This document shows positions 57,407 through 64,000 of a stretch of 64,000 bases of DNA, piece after piece. Under the pieces are notes generated by a model that ran no database searches, was not told where the DNA came from, and was given only the letters and a program-made list of their open reading frames with translations. The stretch's first letter is position 1. Each line of letters opens with the position of its first letter. This DNA is from Rhizoclosmatium globosum (taxonomy: Eukaryota; Chytridiomycota; Chytridiomycetes; Chytridiales; Chytriomycetaceae), in assembly GCA_002104985.1 (NCBI GenBank), contig MCGO01000010.1, positions 558,001-622,000 of the forward strand. Reading direction: 5' to 3'. Made by a program: the position numbers and the translations under genes.

Positions 57407-58855
57407 ATGAAGTTTCATAAGTCTTCGCCTGACAGTGTCCAATCCTCGACAAGGTATGTATTCACATTGAGCTTTCAACCTTTTATGGACCGAAAGATTA
57501 GAGCGTCGCTAGTATCGCTGCCGAGAGAGGTCCTCCAACATATCCTTCTCTTCGTTCCAATCAATGCACAAACCATCGAATCAGCGATCGCCTGCAAAAC
57601 ATTATATACCTCCTCAATCTTTTGTGATCTCGGATTTGCTCTTGTCCATTTCAAGAATCGTTTACGAGATGCGAACGTTTGGGTGTTTCTGGATCAAGAA
57701 GGGATCAAACACCAAACCTGGCGAGCCTTGCCTTTCATGTACCAAACGGCCATATTTTCACAACTTATATCAGCTGATGATTGGAAAGTCGAGCCAAAGG
57801 AGAGTTCAGAGGGTATGCTAGAGCAGGACTATGAATCGCATTTGATGAATCACGAACGATTTCGGGTGTCCCCGGAAAGAGCTCTTGCCTCTGTTACAGC
57901 CTTGATAAGTCAGTTAGATATGGATATAACTTGCCAAGATCACCGTGCATTCCGGTGGGCCTGTGCATTCGGATACAAACCAGTCGTAGAGCTTCTTCTC
58001 CTGAATCCTAAAACAAATCCTTCTGCAAATATGAACTCTCCTGTACATTGGTCTTGCAAAGGAGAGCATTACGAAATCCTGGAAATGCTTTTGAAGGACC
58101 CTCGATTGGATCCAACAATTGGTCACCCAAACATCATAACATCTCTTGCTGAATTCAACCGAATCACGGAGCTCAAGGCGATTCTGGCGGAAGGAAAAGT
58201 GGATCCAGCTGCGGGTGGAAATGAGGCTATTTACGTCGCATCTTACACTGGAAACCTTGAAGCTGTCGAACTGCTTCTGGAAGACCCTCGCGTGGATCCA
58301 TCTGACCAAAATTCAAACTCAATCATGGCGGCTGCCCAAAATAATCATATCGAAGTAGCTCGGAGGTTGATGATGGATTTACGAGTTGACCCGTCAGCAC
58401 AAGAGAATTACAGCCTCTATGCAGCAGTCAGTGGCGGTCATGTTGAAATGTGTGCTTTATTGATGACAGACGCTAGAGTGAATCCAGCTGTTGAGAATAG
58501 CAATTTGCTTGTAGTTGCTTGTCATGCAAATTTCCCGAAAGTGGTACAACAACTTCTAACAGACCCACGAGTAAATCCTACTGTTGACGATAATGATGCG
58601 CTTTGGTTCGCTGTACAGGAGGGATATGTGGAAGTTGTCAGGATTCTGTTGTCGGACTCACGTGTTGATCCTAGCATTGACGAAAATGCATTAGTGGAAT
58701 TGGCTGTAGAATTAGGACATACTGAAATTGTTTCCCTGATGTTAAAAGACCGAAGGGTGAAGGAGTCCGTTGATCCTTTCTTGTTGATTTTGGGTGCTAT
58801 GCAACGGCAGAATATGGACTTGCTGTCGTTGTTGCAAGATATTTTCAAACAATAA
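57407..58855 (+). CDS. F-box/degenerate ankyrin repeat protein
   Basis: Single open frame, 482 aa from 57407; an internal ATG at 57485 (MDRKIRASLVSLPREVL) may be the true start, since a GTATGT lies between. F-box-like start (SLPREVLQHILLFVPIN). Then about eight 33-aa repeats with the pattern A-xx-G-H-xEVV-xx-LL-xDPRVDPS (LLLEDPRVDPSDQNSNSI, LLSDSRVDPSIDENA). These are ankyrin-derived repeats lacking the usual TPLH turn. Likely an SCF substrate receptor or binding scaffold. Confidence 0.7.
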   Translation: MKFHKSSPDSVQSSTRYVFTLSFQPFMDRKIRASLVSLPREVLQHILLFVPINAQTIESAIACKTLYTSSIFCDLGFALVHFKNRLRDANVWVFLDQEGIKHQTWRALPFMYQTAIFSQLISADDWKVEPKESSEGMLEQDYESHLMNHERFRVSPERALASVTALISQLDMDITCQDHRAFRWACAFGYKPVVELLLLNPKTNPSANMNSPVHWSCKGEHYEILEMLLKDPRLDPTIGHPNIITSLAEFNRITELKAILAEGKVDPAAGGNEAIYVASYTGNLEAVELLLEDPRVDPSDQNSNSIMAAAQNNHIEVARRLMMDLRVDPSAQENYSLYAAVSGGHVEMCALLMTDARVNPAVENSNLLVVACHANFPKVVQQLLTDPRVNPTVDDNDALWFAVQEGYVEVVRILLSDSRVDPSIDENALVELAVELGHTEIVSLMLKDRRVKESVDPFLLILGAMQRQNMDLLSLLQDIFKQ

Positions 58856-58895
58856 AAAGGATTCATATTTAGAAAACGAACAACAAGGAGATGAA

Positions 58896-60371
58896 TTATT
58901 CAGCAACTGCAGGTCTTACAGCCTCTTCAAAGTGGAGTTTAAAAACTTCATATATCTTGATCTTGGACTTATCACGTTGATTCTCTCCGAGGAAAAACTC
59001 AACTGATTTGTCATTTGCATGATAGGAGCTTCCCCATTTTGAGGCAACTTTCAAATTTTTGACATACAAACTTCCTCCAAAGCTTGGACCTCGAACGTGA
59101 TTTTGTGTGCTTTTTATCCCAATGGCGTGTCGTATATTCACAGGCATATAAAATTCTATGTCTGAGATTGATCCACTTTGACTGATTTGGACGGAAAATA
59201 GAAACGCCTCTTTCGCTGAATGCGTCTTATCGAAATTGTCCCATGCTGTATCTGCGAAAGCTCCCAGAATCGCCCCAGAAGTCGTTTTTAACAACAAAAC
59301 TGTATTACCATGTCCATTGCATGCTTTGTGAAATTCATTGTCGCACTCGGTTTCGTCAATTAATGGTGAAGTTCGAAAAAGTAGATTCCAACTTGACAAT
59401 CGTTTTGACAGTTTCTCAGCGATACGATGGAGAAAGACAGGTAATGCATCTTGCGTCAAAATACACGAGGATAAAGGTTCTAGCCATTGCTCCGCGGATC
59501 CATCCAGCTCGAAATGATCGGTAAGGCTGTTTTGTAACAATGGTGGAATGATCTCCCAGTAAGGACGAACACAGTGATTAATAATTTGTGCATCCATCTT
59601 GAATAGTCCAACGAGTGATATCAACGGAGCTAAATCAGCTACACCAATCTCAAAATTGAAGTGTTGGGGAAACCCACAACCAACTTCAAATCCCTGCTTC
59701 AACTTGACCCAATTGATGAGCAGAATCCATTTAGTTAGCGGTGTAAACTCTTTGAAGCTCAATAATTCTCTGATTTCAACTTCATCCATTGCTTTCAATA
59801 TGTCCATACCATTGCCTGCTAAAGCTGAGACTCCTTTCACGCAAAGAAGTGCTCGAGACTCATATTCAGGGCTGTCCAATGTCTTTGCAAGTAAATAAAA
59901 GTCGAGTGCATTCGCTTCTGAGAGTCGGATCATTGCCCAATAGTCCAAACACTGTTTCTTCACCACTTCCATAGTGAGAAAGTCGGCAAACACTGCGACA
60001 CGAGATAGGCAAGATTCTGGAACGGTTGCGGATCCGGTGTAAATGAATTCGAGGATAATGTTGATAGTTTCGACGTCAACATCAGGATGAGAAAGCACGG
60101 CACGAAGGAACTTGTTGGAGTCAACGGGAACACCTTCGAGTGATTCACGCAGATTTTGATGATCCCATCGACCTGACAGAGCATTCTTGTAGTACTCGGA
60201 GCCATGAATGAGTATGTTGGCATGGGCATAGATCGGCTTTCTCTCTTCCCCAACCAGTAGGATCACATCGGCCACGGATTCATCCAGTCGTATAGCATTG
60301 TAGACCGAAACAAGCGGTGTTGCGCTTGTCAGCTGAAGGACCTTCGCGGGTGGAGTACCTTCTTCTGCCAT
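58896..60371 (-). CDS. BTB-BACK-TLDc domain protein, intact copy
   Basis: Single exon, 491 aa, ATG at 60371. BTB domain: DVILLVGEERKPIYAHANIL, INIILEFIYTGSATVPESC. A BACK-like helical stretch follows, then TLDc near residues 330-480: LLLKTTSGAILGAFADTAWD, KEAFLFSVQIS, FGGSLYVKNLKVASKWGSS. This is the intact relative of the damaged copies at 3.7-5.8 kb. TLDc proteins are linked to oxidation resistance and V-ATPase regulation; BTB would recruit cullin-3 or mediate dimerisation. Confidence 0.85.
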   Translation of the reverse strand: MAEEGTPPAKVLQLTSATPLVSVYNAIRLDESVADVILLVGEERKPIYAHANILIHGSEYYKNALSGRWDHQNLRESLEGVPVDSNKFLRAVLSHPDVDVETINIILEFIYTGSATVPESCLSRVAVFADFLTMEVVKKQCLDYWAMIRLSEANALDFYLLAKTLDSPEYESRALLCVKGVSALAGNGMDILKAMDEVEIRELLSFKEFTPLTKWILLINWVKLKQGFEVGCGFPQHFNFEIGVADLAPLISLVGLFKMDAQIINHCVRPYWEIIPPLLQNSLTDHFELDGSAEQWLEPLSSCILTQDALPVFLHRIAEKLSKRLSSWNLLFRTSPLIDETECDNEFHKACNGHGNTVLLLKTTSGAILGAFADTAWDNFDKTHSAKEAFLFSVQISQSGSISDIEFYMPVNIRHAIGIKSTQNHVRGPSFGGSLYVKNLKVASKWGSSYHANDKSVEFFLGENQRDKSKIKIYEVFKLHFEEAVRPAVAE

Positions 60372-60446
60372 ATCACTGAATTTGTGAAGAATTTTTGAAC
60401 AGTTGTACAATTTTTATTTCAAGGTTGCATAAAGTGGATCGTCGGT

Positions 60447-61463
60447 TTAACCTTCCCAGAATGTTGGAAGAGCATCTCCTGGCGTAAAAATGCGTTCCAC
60501 TTTGTCCTTGGTGATCACAGCGAGACGAATTACACCTCCAGAGGATCCGTCACGAGACATGGCAAGCGAAATAGCTATAAAGAAGGAATATTTAGAGTTC
60601 TGAACAGTTGATTGAGGAAAGGGTCAATTCATGAAAGCTTGATGAATAAGAATTCAAAAGCGTTTCTGCTCTCCAGCTCTATCAATTCATGCTTCTTCTT
60701 CAAATGATTTTCACACAACTGGAATTCAGGCCAGCTCTTATATAGAACGAATCCTGGAATACAAGTGACGCGCAATCAACAAAACTCACCATTCTTTGTG
60801 AATGTAATAGCCTCCTCCCGAGTCATGTTGTCCTTGTATGCAGAGTCACAGTAACCGTAAATGTAGGTAGATCCAGAACCACCAATAGCAAATGGCTGCT
60901 TGTGCAGGGATCCACCGAGAGGGATAGAGTAGACGCTGGGGCCATTGTACTTGTCCCATCCTCCAACAATAATACCAGCTGAGAGGGAATCCTTGTTTTG
61001 GTAACACAATTCCTGGAAGAGCGAAGCTGCTGTGTGGACGGTTGGGGCTTCGCCTTCGGTCATACTGCATTAAAAGCAGGCATTAAAAATACGAATGTAA
61101 GCAGAGGACAGACGCACGTGAACATTTGCAGGTAGTAGTTGACAATGTCAGCAACGGCCTGGGTATCGGCAGCAGAGCCTGAACGGCAACAGAAGATGCG
61201 GTCGTGGACTGGCGTGAGTTTGTCGGTGACTCTGTTTGCTGCACTCGTTGCGTTAGTTAGTTATACGCAGAAAGACAGGGTATTGGGTGGGATGTACCAA
61301 TGTACGAGCCGGTCGTTGTTCTCGAATCAGCTCCGACAATAACACCGTCCGCGTACTGGACGCCATGATAGTTGTCTGTGCAGAAGCATGTTAGCCTAAG
61401 TAGGTCCGAGTGGGTCGGTGGACGTACTCCCAAATCAACTTCGCCTGGCTTCAACGATGTCAT
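60447..61463 (-). CDS. PRE3: 20S proteasome subunit beta1 (PRE3/PSMB6)
   Basis: Five exons: 61463-61428, 61375-61298, 61238-61118, 61064-60790, 60574-60447; about 212 aa. The caspase-like catalytic beta subunit. Exon 1 encodes only a 12-residue propeptide ending LG; exon 2 starts with the catalytic Thr (TTIM). Then [58 protein letters not shown]. The sequence after TTIM is out of frame by one base: a GG (+ strand CC, 61363-61364) should be GGG. As the gene is essential in fungi, an assembly error is likely. Confidence 0.92.
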
Positions 61464-61824
61464 TTGGTTGGTGGTTGGTTTTTTGGAGGGTACGCGTCTC
61501 AAAAACAAACCAAACAAAGAATTAACTTGTTTCATTTATTGGATCTATTCACACACTAATATTATAATACTGTTGGTAACCTTAGAATGAATCTAGTAGA
61601 CTTAGCCTTGTTTTAGGGATTGTTTCATCCTCCGCAATTATCAATTATTTGAATTAATTAAGTTATTTGACCTGCGCTTATCGCTGAAAGCAATAAACCT
61701 CCACTAGAGTTCTCTGATATTCTTGTTCGATGAGTCACGCTGTTTTCCTTTTTTCTCCCACGAAGGAAGCCCAAACAAAAACAAATCCAACAAATCCCAA
61801 AACCAAAACCAAAACCAATCGCAA
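61464..61824. promoter_or_regulatory. Divergent promoter of PRE3 and TIM23
   Basis: 361 bases between the two starts. A/T-rich centre (about 61600-61670). No RPN4-type box (GGTGGCAAA) seen exactly. Confidence 0.45.
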
Positions 61825-62734
61825 ATGTTTGGATTCGGAAAGAAGCAGGACCAGCCCCAATCAACAATCCAAAGCGAATTCGTTGAAGATGTTGCTCCAG
61901 CCGCACCGCAAGTAACCTCAGTCTCCTCAGCCTCAACCCCGTCTCCACTCATGTCCGTTTCCTCAATCACTCTGCCCGGCGCATACCTGCACCCAATCAC
62001 AAAAGACAATGGAATCGAATACCTGTTCATCAACGAGAACCCAATGGGTGTGCCTGCAGGAAAGCCAAAGGAGCGAATGACTGGAAGCTTTGGTCCCTTG
62101 CCAATGAGAACAAACTATGATAAACTCTTGTACGGAACTGGCGCAGCTTACTTGACTGGTTCGTTGTTTTTTGGTTCGGGCGGTGTACTGGTTGGTGGTC
62201 GGAAAGGGTGGGATTAACACTGATGTAGGATTCTTTGGTGGTGGTATCTACGGAGCTTACCGAGGCCTTCAAATTGCGCAAGGAAACTCATTCAAGATCA
62301 GATACAACAGTGTGCTGAACTCGATCGGAAGACACGGACCAAGAATCTCAAACTCTATGGGTGTATTGAGTACGTTGCTGCTTTTGCTGTTTTTCCCCTC
62401 CTTCATCCGATATCTTACTCTTGAAACTCTTTAGCGATGGGATGGGCTCTTTTGGACAACACTATCTATTCTTTCAGAGGCGTTTCAGACTACTACAACC
62501 ATATTTCTGCTGCATTCCTGGCCGGTGCCATCTTCAAGTCAACTGGTGAGTTTTTGTATCATACTTTCTTGATTTCAAGTGATCTAACTAGAGTTTCTAG
62601 CTGGAGTACGTCCTGCTTTGATTGCTGGAGGATTAATGACTGGTGTTGTTGGATCATACGGATTGTGGGAGCAGTTCACATCAGAAAAGAAGGAAACCAA
62701 GATCCCTTCACTCGCCCCTGCTCCAGCTGCATAA
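61825..62734 (+). CDS. TIM23: Mitochondrial inner membrane translocase TIM23
   Basis: Four exons: 61825-62158, 62229-62369, 62435-62545, 62601-62734; 239 aa, normal for Tim23. Channel of the presequence translocase. The N-terminal about 90 residues are hydrophilic (intermembrane-space receptor part). Four membrane helices of the Tim17/22/23 family follow: AYLTG-GFFGGGIYGAYRG (across a splice), KIRYNSVLNSIGRHGPRISN, MGWALLDNTIYSFRG, AAFLAGAIFKSTAGVRPALI. Confidence 0.9.
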
Positions 62735-62814
62735 ATCCCTATTTTGTTCTCTTCTTTTCCCTCTATTTTTTGGTTGTGCAATAAACCAACTTTTCTTGAT
62801 TCGAATCAAAACGA

Positions 62815-64000
62815 ATGATCAGATTTACACGCCGCCTTTACTCCACCGCGTCCACGCCTCGCATTGTCAACACGATTGCAGAGTACCGCGCACTCCGTAA
62901 TGAGTGGCTCCTTGCTGGAAAGACGATTGGATTTGTGCCGACCATGGTACTGAATCAGACCACTCATGTGTTGAAACTAATATCCACCCGAAATAGGGAG
63001 CTTTGCACCAGGGACACCTGAGCTTAGGTAACTGTCATTTTAAGAACGCCAATTGTTTGAACCTTCTGGCGTATCATCTCTCTCTCTTGAGAAACCTTAA
63101 GGCTTACACTGAATCACACCCACTTACATAAAACAGCCAAAACGGCAAAACAAGACTGCGACAAAGTCGTTGCCTCCATCTTCGTGAACCCAGCCCAGTT
63201 TGCACCTACCGAGGATCTGGACAGATACCCACGAACATTCGAAAACGATGTGAAACTATTGAGCACCGTTGGCGTTGACGCCGTCTTTGCCCCATGTACG
63301 TCTTTTTAATAATCGCTTAATTATAAGCGGAGTCCGGTCGTTTTACAAGTTCTCACTCAACGTTTACAGCCGTGCAGGAAATGTATCCCGCAGGAATCAC
63401 ACTCGACGTGTCCAAACAAACAGGAACCTTCGTAGAAGTCAAGGGAAAGTCTCACATGCTGTAACTCCAAAATACCCCTCCCCAACCCATCACAACAACC
63501 TTAACACACACCCCTATAGTGAAGGCTCCGTCCGTCCCCACTTTTTCCGCGGCGTCGCAACAGTCGTCACAAAACTCTTCAACGTTATTCAACCGCACAA
63601 AGCGTTCTTTGGTCAAAAGGACGGGCAGCAGTGTGCCGTGATCAGAACAATGTCGCGGGACCTCTTGATCCCGACTGAAATCGTTGTTTGTCAGACGATT
63701 CGTGAGACGGATGGGCTTGCGATGAGTAGTAGGAACCGGTATTTGAGTGTGGAGGAGAGGGAGACGGCGCCGGTTTTGTATAGGGCTTTGAGGGCGGCGG
63801 AGGTTTTGTTTGAAGGTGGAGAGAGGGATGCGAATGTGTTGAGAGAGGTTGCGGGAAAGATTTTGAAGGAGAGTGGAGTTCCTGTGGAGTATTTGAGTGT
63901 TGCGAATTCACTTTCGCTCGAAGAGGAGGCGGGAAGATTGGAAAGGATGGAGCCATGATGAGTGGTGCTGTTCGAATTGGGAAAACGCGAATTATTGACA
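62815..64000 (+). CDS. PAN6: Pantothenate synthetase (3' end outside window)
   Basis: Exons 62815-62946, 62997-63027 (31 nt), 63137-63295, 63370-63460, 63520->64000. Joins pantoate and beta-alanine using ATP for coenzyme A synthesis. Motifs: [17 protein letters not shown] (the HxGH nucleotide site, across a splice), [45 protein letters not shown]. The N-terminus ([14 protein letters not shown]) may target mitochondria. Near the end a G3 run (63931-63933) seems one G short: the frame stops at 63958, while the next frame gives the family's ending ([19 protein letters not shown]). Confidence 0.9.

Noticed and set aside
62159..62228. Apparent frame change in TIM23
   Set aside because: A 70-nt intron restores the family sequence AYLTG-GFFGGG exactly.

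Overview
The window is nuclear DNA of a eukaryote with short spliceosomal introns (about 40-120 nt, GT-AG, mostly one to a dozen per gene) and tightly packed genes on both strands. The gene content points to a fungus, probably an early-diverging zoosporic (chytrid-like) one. It carries a lanosterol 14-alpha-demethylase, a fungal-type full-length ABCG transporter and a Clr2-type silencing domain, next to genes rare in Dikarya: an ELMO/CED-12 protein, BTB-TLDc proteins, F-box/ankyrin proteins and a TIR-NACHT-ankyrin receptor. The species cannot be named from the sequence alone. I saw no rRNA, tRNA or CRISPR array.

Layout. 1-1.1 kb: 3' truncated ATG14/UVRAG-like coiled-coil gene. 1.2-8 kb: a duplicated block with two GT8-like glycosyltransferases flanking a BTB-TLDc gene and a decayed BTB-TLDc pseudogene. 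8.4-11 kb: acidic nuclear protein with a Clr2-like domain. 11.3-15.9 kb: eight-exon NLR-like gene (two putative beta-grasp domains, TIR, NACHT, about 12 ankyrin repeats, C-terminal CaaX). 16.0-16.8 kb: transposon with about 200-bp inverted repeats, a 9-bp target duplication and a helicase-like fragment inside (Pack-MULE-like). 16.9-18.4 kb: truncated PAS-kinase-like gene abutting it. 18.7-25 kb: disordered protein, riboflavin kinase, and a divergent sterol pair (CYP51 and HMG-CoA synthase). 25-29.5 kb: two calmodulin-family genes and a GST-hemerythrin fusion. 29.5-41 kb: ELMO, ABCG transporter, F-box-like gene, APH-like kinase, ankyrin/membrane protein. 41-56 kb: second GST-hemerythrin gene, SR-like protein, DUF4614-like protein, zinc-ribbon/SDR fusion, two EXORDIUM-like secreted proteins, free-methionine sulfoxide reductase, MSH6. 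56-64 kb: coiled-coil protein, F-box/ankyrin protein, BTB-TLDc protein, proteasome beta1, TIM23, and pantothenate synthetase running off the end.

Relationships. CYP51 and HMG-CoA synthase share a 257-bp intergenic region and act in the same sterol pathway. Proteasome beta1/TIM23 are also divergent. Three families occur as paralogues inside the window (GT8, BTB-TLDc, GST-hemerythrin) and the EXORDIUM-like pair is a tandem duplication, so local duplication shapes this region.

Caveat. At least eight reading-frame breaks fall at mononucleotide runs, including in MSH6, proteasome beta1 and pantothenate synthetase. Restoring one base each time gives full-length family-like proteins. The simplest reading is homopolymer-length errors in the assembly. 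Exon coordinates were read by eye from splice sites and phase, and should be confirmed with RNA data.
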